In this document: one piece after another, positions 20,204-26,778 of the stretch
Numbering within the stretch: position 1 is the stretch's first letter
How the letters are laid out: every line of letters begins with the position of its first letter
DNA from: a virus
DNA length: 29,718 bases
IMG/VR virus record: IMGVR_UViG_3300000230_000023
Location: 1-29,718 of that record
Direction: 5' to 3' (one strand)
Program-made: the position numbers and the translations under genes
The notes under the pieces: generated by a model
Told to the model about the DNA's origin: nothing
The model's input: the letters and a program-made list of their open reading frames with translations, nothing else
Databases searched by the model: none

Positions 20204-21379
20204 TTAATTTTTAGTAGCTCTAATTAATGTAACATACCTAGGGGAGTATGTACTCTGCCCAACAGTATGGGTAGTAGACCCACCTGAACCTGAGTCAGCT
20301 GCAGATGTAGAACTTGTATTCCCAGTACCTCCCGCACCAGTATCTCCATGGGAGTGGCCTGCACCGTTACCAGTGGATCCGGTTGTGCTCGCCCCAGTTA
20401 TAACACCTCCATACTCAGCTTGTGTGAAATATCCAGAACTACCTGCAGGATGACCTAAATTATGATAACTGTGTGTATGTGCCGGAAGATCAGCATATCC
20501 GATACTTGACCCGTGGGCATGACTTGGGCCAGTATGTGAATGCCCACTAATAGAATGTGTATGAACAACATGGTCTCCCACTGTTATTCCCGTAGTAAAA
20601 CTAACTGCTGAATCACTACCGCCACTTCCATAATCATTACCCAACACTAAACTTCTTGGGGTACTCCAACTACTATCAAGAGTCCATCCAGTTGGGGCTG
20701 ACGATTGAGGGAATAGTAAAGCTGTTGTACTAGCAAATTCTGACGGAAATGATATTTTAGACGTAACTAAAATAAATCCACCATTACTAGAATCTAATGA
20801 GCTGTCATAAAATACAGAGCTGTACATTCCATCTGTTATATCCCCAGTAGTGGCTTGAGATATAACTCCAGAAGAGTATTTATAAAGCTTCTTGACACCC
20901 ACAGCATTAAGCCCTAAAGTACAGACGCCTGTAGAAGCATTAACAAACTTAATATTATACATAGCCCCATGTGCATAGGAAGTGACTGCGGGGGATAATA
21001 TAGCTGAGTAAGTATTAGTACCAGTCCCTGTAGCAAATCCATGCAAGTGGCCTTGGGTAGCAACTTCTAATTCATCTAACTTCCCAGCAGTTATAACTAA
21101 TGCGATATTACTACCGACAGGCCAAGCCTTAGCAGTAGTCCCTTCCTGGGCACGAGTTATAGCGAAGGTATCATCAGTGGTAAGGGTTGCCTTAACAATT
21201 TCTCTAGTGGAATCTAAACTAGGAGCTGCATAGGCGCTACCCCAAATTACAGCCATGAAATATCCAGTAGAGGGAAATCTAATACCTTCACCTGTAAGCA
21301 CGGTGACTGATAATCCATCTATAAGGATATTAGCATTTAGAGTAGAAAATGCAAAATTTTTATTCTTCAATATATCCAT
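20204..21379 (-). CDS. tail fibre with collar-like, His-rich metal-binding tip
   Basis: 391-aa receptor-binding fibre. Residues 105 to 175 (VATQGHLHGFATG, YAHGAMYNIKFVNASTG, CTLGLNAVG) are a phage tail-fibre repeat domain. From about 219 a collar-type domain begins (LLFPQSSAPTGWTL), leading to HxH pairs at 273 to 275, 280 to 282, 287 to 289, 301 to 303 and 342 to 344, as in short tail fibres where such histidines bind metal ions along the trimer axis. The Ser/Gly-rich stretch 345 to 372 and the terminal SPRYVTLIRATK match the end of collar fibres. GGAGATTACC precedes the ATG. The receptor cannot be inferred. The first 100 residues likely attach it to the tail. Confidence 0.9.
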   Translation of the reverse strand: MDILKNKNFAFSTLNANILIDGLSVTVLTGEGIRFPSTGYFMAVIWGSAYAAPSLDSTREIVKATLTTDDTFAITRAQEGTTAKAWPVGSNIALVITAGKLDELEVATQGHLHGFATGTGTNTYSAILSPAVTSYAHGAMYNIKFVNASTGVCTLGLNAVGVKKLYKYSSGVISQATTGDITDGMYSSVFYDSSLDSSNGGFILVTSKISFPSEFASTTALLFPQSSAPTGWTLDSSWSTPRSLVLGNDYGSGGSDSAVSFTTGITVGDHVVHTHSISGHSHTGPSHAHGSSIGYADLPAHTHSYHNLGHPAGSSGYFTQAEYGGVITGASTTGSTGNGAGHSHGDTGAGGTGNTSSTSAADSGSGGSTTHTVGQSTYSPRYVTLIRATKN

Positions 21380-21391
21380 GGTAATCTCCGA

Positions 21392-21850
21392 TTAACTAAT
21401 AGATATATCTTCACCAGTTAGCATAATATTAGATACAGTCAATGCAGCGCCATCCGCCACGGTCTGTACCCCATTAGCATCTAACCAGCATATAACGGCG
21501 TCAGTGTAATCGTCCCCAGTACCAGAGTCTGTAGAGTCATTATAAATGATAGCTCCTACCACAGCTAGAGACCCACCACTGGCTGTCCATTGAGCATTTT
21601 GAAAAGTAACTTCACACCTATCTTCTACATTATCCGTAGTAATAGCATTAAGAATTAATGTCACCCCTCCAGCAGTATAGCCATTACCTGTAGGTAATTC
21701 AAAAGCACTTATATCTGTGTACTTTTGATGATTATCTTTATCAAATGTAAATCCTAAATCCATTAAAATCATCTTAAACGTATCAGTTGCAGCATTAATC
21801 TGCCCCTTCCATAACATTGTCTTTGCGCTATTAGATAACTGATTAGCCAT
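21392..21850 (-). CDS. phage structural protein, tail-fibre-associated type
   Basis: 152 aa, beta-rich. The opening MANQLSNSAKTMLWKGQINAATDTFKMILMDLG matches in pattern a widespread phage protein that begins with a short helix, an INLATDTIKVALVDSG-like strand and then a long beta-sandwich (FELPTGNGYTAGGVTL, NAQWTASGGSLAVVGAIIY, AVICWLDANG). These are found beside tail or capsid genes in many phages but lack a defined role. Here it sits directly upstream of the fibre gene (12 bases), so a tail or decoration role is likely. AGGAGATTAAA precedes the ATG. Named family not certain. Confidence 0.65.
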   Translation of the reverse strand: MANQLSNSAKTMLWKGQINAATDTFKMILMDLGFTFDKDNHQKYTDISAFELPTGNGYTAGGVTLILNAITTDNVEDRCEVTFQNAQWTASGGSLAVVGAIIYNDSTDSGTGDDYTDAVICWLDANGVQTVADGAALTVSNIMLTGEDISIS

Positions 21851-21851
21851 T

Positions 21852-22352
21852 TTAATCTCCTAAATTATACCCAGCATTGGGGGCCCCTATAATAATTTGC
21901 CCATTATAATTACATATTGCCATAGCAGTAGGATGATCACTTGTAATGCTAAATATATTTGATATAGGATCTCGTACTACAGTAATACTCCCATTACTCA
22001 TATACACAAAATCTTCTACAGTTATTAAACTCCAAGTAGACCCTACAACTGCAGTGGATATCTTAAGTATTAAATTACTCCCATCATACTCATATATATG
22101 AGTGGCAGTGCACACTAAAATAATATAAGGCTCGATGAAAATCTGAGGATAAGGGAATGTGGAAGTTAAGTCAAAAGTTTTTACTAACTCATCTAACCTT
22201 TGAAGTACCCCTTCTCTACCTACAGCTCCTGCGCAATATATCAACCCATCACTGTTAAGGTAATTAGATTTACTCCTACGGAGACCTTTAGATAAAACCT
22301 CAGGCTTTATGGGCATAGAGAAAATTCCATCTTTAGTAAGTTCAATTGGCAT
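21852..22352 (-). CDS. tail protein, nozzle/stopper-like N-domain, 166 aa
   Basis: The N-terminus (DGIFSMPIKPEVLSKGLRRS, then LIYCAGAVGREGVLQRLDEL) resembles the first domain of podovirus tail nozzle proteins that begin with a short region recognising the adaptor ring and a GxxxRxG strand. Repeated short strands with YEYDGSNLILKI, ITVEDFVYMSNGSITVV and AICNYNGQIIIG look like single blades of a propeller. It is much shorter than P22 gp10 (472 aa) or T7 gp12 (794 aa), so the propeller may be shared with the 405-aa protein downstream. The ATG overlaps the upstream stop (TAATG). Assignment from pattern and position, not confirmed. Confidence 0.5.
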   Translation of the reverse strand: MPIELTKDGIFSMPIKPEVLSKGLRRSKSNYLNSDGLIYCAGAVGREGVLQRLDELVKTFDLTSTFPYPQIFIEPYIILVCTATHIYEYDGSNLILKISTAVVGSTWSLITVEDFVYMSNGSITVVRDPISNIFSITSDHPTAMAICNYNGQIIIGAPNAGYNLGD

Positions 22353-22708
22353 TATAATTCTCCAAATGGGCTACCTTCAGATAGAACTCTGGGGACTTCA
22401 CTCTTAGGAAGAACATCCTGAGTGTTAAGTGTAGTTTTTAATTTGATCTGATTTTCAATTTCTGGAATGGCGCCATTTAAAATGTCATCATAGTTTTGAC
22501 CTAACTTAGCACCTTCTATCTTAGCCACAACATCTCGTACTACGTCAGTGTGATCTTTAAACTTTGGATGTTTACTATAAAAGTCATCTTTAATCTTAGC
22601 ATTACTGGCATGATTAGCCATGAGATTTCCTACTACCTCAGGCATTAAGGTTAAGATTCTCTCAATCACCTTTAGTACAATTCTATCTTCAACTTCCTGA
22701 GTAATCAT
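22352..22708 (-). CDS. hypothetical tail-block protein, 118 aa
   Basis: Not recognised. Helical prediction throughout: ITQEVEDRIVLKVIERILTLMPEVVGNLM, given here as two parts (VEDRIVLKVIERIL; MPEVVGNLM), then DDFYSKHPKFKDHTDVVRDVVAKIEG. The product is charged and lacks cysteines or glycine-rich segments. It starts between the adaptor and a tail protein with GGAGGG four bases before the ATG, and its stop overlaps the next start. A small helical connector or chaperone of the tail is possible from position only. Confidence 0.55.
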   Translation of the reverse strand: MITQEVEDRIVLKVIERILTLMPEVVGNLMANHASNAKIKDDFYSKHPKFKDHTDVVRDVVAKIEGAKLGQNYDDILNGAIPEIENQIKLKTTLNTQDVLPKSEVPRVLSEGSPFGEL

Positions 22709-23458
22709 CTAACCCTCCATCTTGTCAATACTGTTAACTTCTTGCTCGATTGCATCCTTTTCGACATTTATAAGCTCACCCTCAATTAGAGCCTCCCATG
22801 AAGATGCAGTCTTACTACCTCGGAACATAATCTCAAGCTCTCGCAGAGCGGCCCATATTAGAAGGGTTGGATACTCTGATGACCAAACATTTGAGTCTGT
22901 ATCTATGGATAAAGTAGGACTGTAGAAAAGTCCTTTGATTTCAATCCCGTAAGCTTCATCAGTACGGGGGAGTAAGATTATTCCGGATGCTGTAGGATCA
23001 GACGGGTAGGAGGTGTCTAGATATGAGGAGAGTGTGGATGAATCACCTGTACCATCCTCAGTCTCTGGTGAACGTCGGAGATTGGTGGGGTAGTAGTGAG
23101 TAGGCCTTCCCTGAGACATTGTAGATAAAGGTGTAGAATACATATTAGCCACAAATGTCTGATGAATTGCTCTAAGATCATAATCTCCAATCTTAGCAAC
23201 CTCAGTACGAGCTGTAGAATTCATAACCCACACTTCCTGAATGGCCCTACAATTCTGTACAGTGACTTTATACTGGCCAATTATTAAGTCAGTATAATAC
23301 TTAGCCACTGTAGGATTAATATTCAGACGCCTTTCCAGTGACCTTTGCCCTTGCTGGATGTAGAAGTCAGCCCCATCATCAGCAAAAGTAGAGGGATTAA
23401 CCAGATCATAGCGCCCAGATATCTTGGTGAATTGTGTGCGGATTTGGAGTAAGTTCAT
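22709..23458 (-). CDS. head-tail adaptor (phage adaptor protein)
   Basis: 249 aa. The N-terminus MNLLQIRTQFTKISGRYDLV, followed by ADFYIQQGQRSLERRL, is characteristic of podovirus adaptor proteins that bind the portal ring and seat the tail (P22 gp4 / T7 gp11 role). Further features are a beta segment QYKVTVQNCRAIQEVWV, a Pro/Ser-rich insertion (about 145 to 170) and a C-terminal helix with WAALRELEIMFRG and the Glu-rich end. Position downstream of the capsid gene fits. GAGGG before the ATG. A tail tubular A-like name would be an equivalent. Good confidence in the class, not in a specific homologue. Confidence 0.7.
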   Translation of the reverse strand: MNLLQIRTQFTKISGRYDLVNPSTFADDGADFYIQQGQRSLERRLNINPTVAKYYTDLIIGQYKVTVQNCRAIQEVWVMNSTARTEVAKIGDYDLRAIHQTFVANMYSTPLSTMSQGRPTHYYPTNLRRSPETEDGTGDSSTLSSYLDTSYPSDPTASGIILLPRTDEAYGIEIKGLFYSPTLSIDTDSNVWSSEYPTLLIWAALRELEIMFRGSKTASSWEALIEGELINVEKDAIEQEVNSIDKMEG

Positions 23459-23475
23459 GGTTAACCCTCAGTAAG

Positions 23476-23700
23476 TTATTTATTAGATAAATCTATAGCC
23501 TTTTTAATTCCTTGTATAGATGTATCTATTAATCTATCATCTGCAGCTTTTCTACGGGCAGAATTTTTTATTTCAGGAAAGGCTGTACCTTTAGTGGCTA
23601 TCTCTTTTACAGCCATCCTACCTGCTAACTTTTGAGCATTAACATCTGAATTAATACTATCATAAAGCATATTATGTAGGGTAGTACCTTCTTTAGGCAT
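23476..23700 (-). CDS. hypothetical small protein, 74 aa
   Basis: Not recognised. Basic, helical prediction, Ala/Lys-rich (KLAGRMAVKEIATKG, RRKAADDRLID), no cysteines. It begins just after palindrome copy 5: the outer arm of the palindrome merges into AGGAGG, eight bases before the ATG. It lies between the major capsid protein and the head-tail adaptor. A short helical head-completion factor would be consistent with size and position, but nothing in the sequence shows it. Confidence 0.6.
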   Translation of the reverse strand: MPKEGTTLHNMLYDSINSDVNAQKLAGRMAVKEIATKGTAFPEIKNSARRKAADDRLIDTSIQGIKKAIDLSNK

Positions 23701-23710
23701 CCTATACCTC

Positions 23711-23733
23711 CTATGTTACATTTTGTAATATAG
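23711..23733. repeat. dispersed 23-bp palindrome, copy 5 of 6
   Basis: Left arm CTATGTTACA, spacer TTT, right arm TGTAATATAG. The symmetry extends to TCC/GGA on each side, giving 12-bp arms with one mismatch, the most complete copy. It lies between the post-capsid hairpin and the start of the 74-aa gene, where its outer arm runs into the AGGAGG ribosome site. Confidence 0.9.
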
Positions 23734-23759
23734 GAATGGGGCCATTGTGACCCCACTCC
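23733..23759 (-). other. strong RNA hairpin 10 bases after the capsid gene
   Basis: On the minus strand GGAGTGGGGTC, loop ACAAT, GGCCCCATTCC form an 11-bp stem with two G-U pairs. It is the only strong stem in the late block outside the palindromes. No U-tract follows (TATATTACAA), so it is a weak candidate for a terminator and more likely protects or attenuates the abundant capsid mRNA end. Confidence 0.65.
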
Positions 23760-23768
23760 TAACACTTA

Positions 23769-25058
23769 TTAAGTTACATTATTATCTACCCCAACCCCAG
23801 TCAGCCATCCCCATCCATCAGGATGATGATACTCAAGGCCAGCCTCAGTGAGATACTCTTCCTTAAGACCATCCCTATTAGTCCACCCGCCTTTGGTCAT
23901 CTGATCGTCAGACTTATACATAGTATCATCAATATACATAAACTTAAGATCTTTAGGCTCAAAGATAGCCATAGCATTACGAGTGGTAACTTCATAGGAG
24001 AACAGTGGATGTGTCATCACGTTGATTGTACCGAATGCAGTAACCCACTTACTGACCTGTAGACCATAACTGGTAGTCTCAGCTTTGTAGTCAAAATTTC
24101 CACCTGCCTTAATCAACCGATTGATAGCCAGCAGTGCTCCTGACCCAGCAAAGCACAGCTTCTCCCTTGACCCGTAACGGAAGATTTGCTCAAGATAAGT
24201 GTCAAGCCAGTACTCACCAGCCTGAAGCCAAGTGTAGCCAGAGAAGTCTGAACTAGCATTAAGACTAAAGTCATTTACCAACCCACCTGCCTTGATTGCA
24301 GGAATGAGACCCATAGTAGTACGCTCAGGCTTACCATTCGTCCCAGTGCGCTCAGATGCGATGCTGAACATAAGAGCCTTCTCCATCTCAATGGAGTGAA
24401 GTTCAAGGCACTCACGCTTGGCTTCTTTATACTGATCGCCAGTACGGAGTTTAGTCTTCATCGCAGTACGAGTCATTTCCAGAGGGGTCCGGAAGATCTG
24501 AGTGTAGTTATACCATTTGGTAGGATCATATGCAATAGCGTCAGGCATAGCTGCACCTTCACTATTCACATTACCGATAATAAGAGCAGTATCACAATCA
24601 CTCAAATCATGTGTAGTAGAATTGTCATCAGCCTCAAGGAGTAAGCAAGCGATATAAGATGAGGTGCTATTAACTACAGCACTTGTCACTTTAGCATTAA
24701 CATCTACAGTCGGATCAGATGCATCACGAAGTAGAACCTGATGCCCAGATCTAAAGTGTGCTACATCAGCAGCACTCATTTTTACATACACTGTTGAGCC
24801 AAGTCCAGTGTTGGTAGTATATGCAGTCGCAAGAGTTGAATCAGTATAAACCCCCGTAACTGCGGCCCGCTGAGTTGGAAGAGACTTAGTCCACCAATTA
24901 AACTCAGGATCAGTAACACTCTCAGATCCCATCTTACTTAAAATTGCAGTAAGAGGTGCAGTGCCATTTGGATAACGATAAAGAATCATCTCCCGCCAAG
25001 ACTTAGGTCGTTGATCAGCTACCCAGTCACCAGTTCCACGCATTCCCATAAAAGGCAT
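23769..25058 (-). CDS. major capsid protein, SU10 / DUF5309 type
   Basis: 429-aa capsid protomer with an HK97-type fold expected. The N-terminus GTGDWVADQRPKSWREMILY followed by YPNGTAPLTAIL and SESVTDPEFNWWTKSLPTQ is the diagnostic start of the SU10-type major capsid family; YNYTQIFRTPLEMTRTA (about 186) and MEKALMFSIASERTG (about 228) are further core blocks, and the C-terminal half with FGTINVMTHPLF and MFIYID-type strands is also typical. A 60-residue Ser/Thr/Asp-rich insertion lies at about 70 to 180. GGAGAT precedes the ATG. Surrounded by scaffold, decoration and adaptor genes. Conventional gene order (portal, scaffold, capsid). High certainty. Confidence 0.93.
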   Translation of the reverse strand: MPFMGMRGTGDWVADQRPKSWREMILYRYPNGTAPLTAILSKMGSESVTDPEFNWWTKSLPTQRAAVTGVYTDSTLATAYTTNTGLGSTVYVKMSAADVAHFRSGHQVLLRDASDPTVDVNAKVTSAVVNSTSSYIACLLLEADDNSTTHDLSDCDTALIIGNVNSEGAAMPDAIAYDPTKWYNYTQIFRTPLEMTRTAMKTKLRTGDQYKEAKRECLELHSIEMEKALMFSIASERTGTNGKPERTTMGLIPAIKAGGLVNDFSLNASSDFSGYTWLQAGEYWLDTYLEQIFRYGSREKLCFAGSGALLAINRLIKAGGNFDYKAETTSYGLQVSKWVTAFGTINVMTHPLFSYEVTTRNAMAIFEPKDLKFMYIDDTMYKSDDQMTKGGWTNRDGLKEEYLTEAGLEYHHPDGWGWLTGVGVDNNVT

Positions 25059-25081
25059 AATCTTATCTCCTTACAAATTAA

Positions 25082-25351
25082 TTAAGCTTGAGTAACAGCA
25101 GTAAAAGCAGCAGATGCTGCCGTACCCTTATTACAATAAAGCCCTGTAGTGCCAGTAGCAACATCAGTATCGATGAAGAGGCACCCTTTAGCATATTTAG
25201 TTGTGCCATTAGCAGGCACTGTAGTCCCAGTGGCTAACAACACCTTGCCGCTTCCGTCTTTCAAAAGCGCCGTAACTCCAGTTGCAACTGTAGTTCCATC
25301 TATAGTTATACAAGGGAGCTTACTATTGAACAACTTACCAAATAAAGACAT
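25082..25351 (-). CDS. head-fibre/decoration protein, paralogue 1
   Basis: 89 aa. The C-terminal half YAKGCLFIDTDVATGTTGLY followed by CNKGTAASAAF is a beta-rich module common at the end of phage head-fibre and decoration proteins; the next gene upstream has the same module. The N-terminal 25 residues (MSLFGKLFNSKLPCITIDG) differ between the two. Only a short spacer remains between this gene and the capsid gene, as expected for a capsid-decorating protein. GGAGGGTT precedes the ATG. The fold may trimerise at a capsid symmetry axis; that is an inference. Confidence 0.65.
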   Translation of the reverse strand: MSLFGKLFNSKLPCITIDGTTVATGVTALLKDGSGKVLLATGTTVPANGTTKYAKGCLFIDTDVATGTTGLYCNKGTAASAAFTAVTQA

Positions 25352-25365
25352 AACAACCCTCCAAA

Positions 25366-25671
25366 TTAAGCATCAGTTACAAGATCAAAATTAGCAGCTG
25401 CAGTAGTTCCTACATTAACATAAAGACCTGACGTGCCAGCTGCTACATTAGTATCTATGTGCAAAGCACCTTTGGCATACCCCGCAGTTGCATCTGCAGG
25501 AACTTCAAGACCCGTGGAGTGTATAATATAACCACCCTCATCATACATAAATACTCTAATTGCATTAGTAGTTCCAGCTGTAGTTGCTGCTACAGTTTTA
25601 CCTACCAACTTAATAGCCTCAAATACAGGAACCCCAGTAAGCATTCCATCTATAGCCATACCTTCTTTCAT
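25366..25671 (-). CDS. head-fibre/decoration protein, paralogue 2
   Basis: 101 aa. Residues about 58 to 95 (YAKGALHIDTNVAAGTSGLY, then VNVGTTAAANF) align nearly residue for residue with paralogue 1. The N-terminal half (GMAIDGMLTGVPVFEAIKLV) is longer and may be the capsid-binding part. It lies 14 bases upstream of paralogue 1, and both have the same GGAGGGTT ribosome site, so they look like a tandem duplication followed by divergence. Virion location is inferred from position between scaffold and capsid genes. Confidence 0.65.
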   Translation of the reverse strand: MKEGMAIDGMLTGVPVFEAIKLVGKTVAATTAGTTNAIRVFMYDEGGYIIHSTGLEVPADATAGYAKGALHIDTNVAAGTSGLYVNVGTTAAANFDLVTDA

Positions 25672-25673
25672 TT

Positions 25674-26495
25674 TTAACCCTCCAAAAGTTCATCAATTTC
25701 TTGTTGTAAGTCACTCTTCTGTGAAGTTGCTTGGCGAACTCCTCTAGCCCCTGGAAGCACTGGAGGTTTACCTTTAGATTTATCCACAGAAGGTTGTGTC
25801 TTAGATATACCAAGTGACTCTCGAGCAACTTCAGCCGCTTTCACTAACACTTCAGCAACTCCCCATTCAGGATTAGCCTGAGCCACATTACTTGCTACCA
25901 TTGCCACATAAGGTCGTACAGCATTAAGGTCAGTATTAGCACTGTAAAAATTCTCTCTAACCTCCTGCATACTTACATGGCGAGTTACTACATCCGGCAC
26001 AAAATTCTGGACATATCCAGTAGTTGATTGTGTCGAGATTTGAAAGGCCTGCTTGATGAACTCCATAAACTTTTCTTTACTCTCCATAATATCATCAAAG
26101 TCAACACCGCTGATGAGATCATCTAAGTTTAAAGATAGTTCAGGAGATTTCCTATCTCCCTCTTTAGGAGATGCCAACTGTGTCACCAACCCTTTGAGGG
26201 ATTCTATCTGGGCTTTAAGAGTATCAAGCTCATTAGGGACTTGGACATCTTGCAGAACCTGCTCAGGTAATTTAGTATCTACACTCCCACCCTCAGACAC
26301 ATTACCCACATCTCCCTCCACAGCAATTTCCCCATCAGTCACGCCATCCCCAGAGGGAGCTTCACCTGTAAGGTTATCATTAGTAGAGGATCCTACTTCC
26401 CCCTCTAAGGGGGAATCCATCAACTCATTAATCTCATCTACAAGAGTGCTAGTGGCCGCGGCATCTACACTCCTGTCAGTGGATTCATTCTCCAT
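25674..26495 (-). CDS. capsid scaffolding/assembly protein
   Basis: 273 aa from the ATG at 26495, which has GGAGA upstream; a longer in-frame reading that begins at 26561 lies within the preceding gene and lacks a ribosome site. The product is acidic: the first 100 residues are Glu/Asp/Ser/Gly-rich and probably disordered (EGEVGSSTNDNLTGEA), a coiled-coil-like helix follows (LDTLKAQIESLKGLVTQLAS), then a helical domain with YSANTDLNAVRPYVAMVAS, and a basic tail with a final helix (LQQEIDELLEG). This composition and the place just before the head-fibre and capsid genes are typical of a scaffold protein. No protease domain is visible. The start overlaps the upstream stop. Confidence 0.8.
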   Translation of the reverse strand: MENESTDRSVDAAATSTLVDEINELMDSPLEGEVGSSTNDNLTGEAPSGDGVTDGEIAVEGDVGNVSEGGSVDTKLPEQVLQDVQVPNELDTLKAQIESLKGLVTQLASPKEGDRKSPELSLNLDDLISGVDFDDIMESKEKFMEFIKQAFQISTQSTTGYVQNFVPDVVTRHVSMQEVRENFYSANTDLNAVRPYVAMVASNVAQANPEWGVAEVLVKAAEVARESLGISKTQPSVDKSKGKPPVLPGARGVRQATSQKSDLQQEIDELLEG

Positions 26496-26778
26496 CTTTA
26501 GTCTCCAATTCTGAATCTGATTTAGCGTTTTCGTAAAGGTCTTCAAAAATGCCAGAGACAAGTCTCATAGCAGCTAAGGCCCCACGGGTTTCTAAGTACT
26601 TCTTACTATCGCCAATCTCATAAGATTGCTTCATATCCTCAATTCGCACAGTCATTTCTTCCAAGAAATCTCTATATATAGAACTTTCAAGAAAGTTCTC
26701 CAAATTAGAAATCGAACTTTTAGGGGAATAATCACAGTGTTTGTAGATTAGATTCTCCAATACATCTTTATTCCTCAT
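26485..26778 (-). CDS. hypothetical small protein between portal and scaffold, 97 aa
   Basis: Not recognised. Helical, with LEDVLENLIYKHC-type start (KDVLENLIYKHCDYSPKS), then FLESSIYRDFLEEMTVRIEDM and KKYLETRGALAAMRLVSGIF, and a charged tail. It has the size and helical nature of small gene products that often follow the portal in podovirus head modules; the function of those is generally unknown. Start overlaps the portal stop (ATGA), and it ends inside the scaffold gene start region, so all three are coupled. Confidence 0.6.
   Translation of the reverse strand: MRNKDVLENLIYKHCDYSPKSSISNLENFLESSIYRDFLEEMTVRIEDMKQSYEIGDSKKYLETRGALAAMRLVSGIFEDLYENAKSDSELETKDGE

Noticed and set aside
20226-20236. 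Seventh copy of the palindrome near the fibre gene end (TGTAACATA half)
   Set aside because: Only one arm is present; no matching inverted arm within 20 bases.
23733-23759. Intrinsic terminator after the capsid gene
   Set aside because: Stem is strong but the 3' side is TATATTACAA, no U-tract; kept only as a hairpin.
26496-26561. Longer scaffold protein beginning at 26561
   Set aside because: No ribosome site there, it lies inside the preceding gene, and GGAGA precedes the ATG at 26495.
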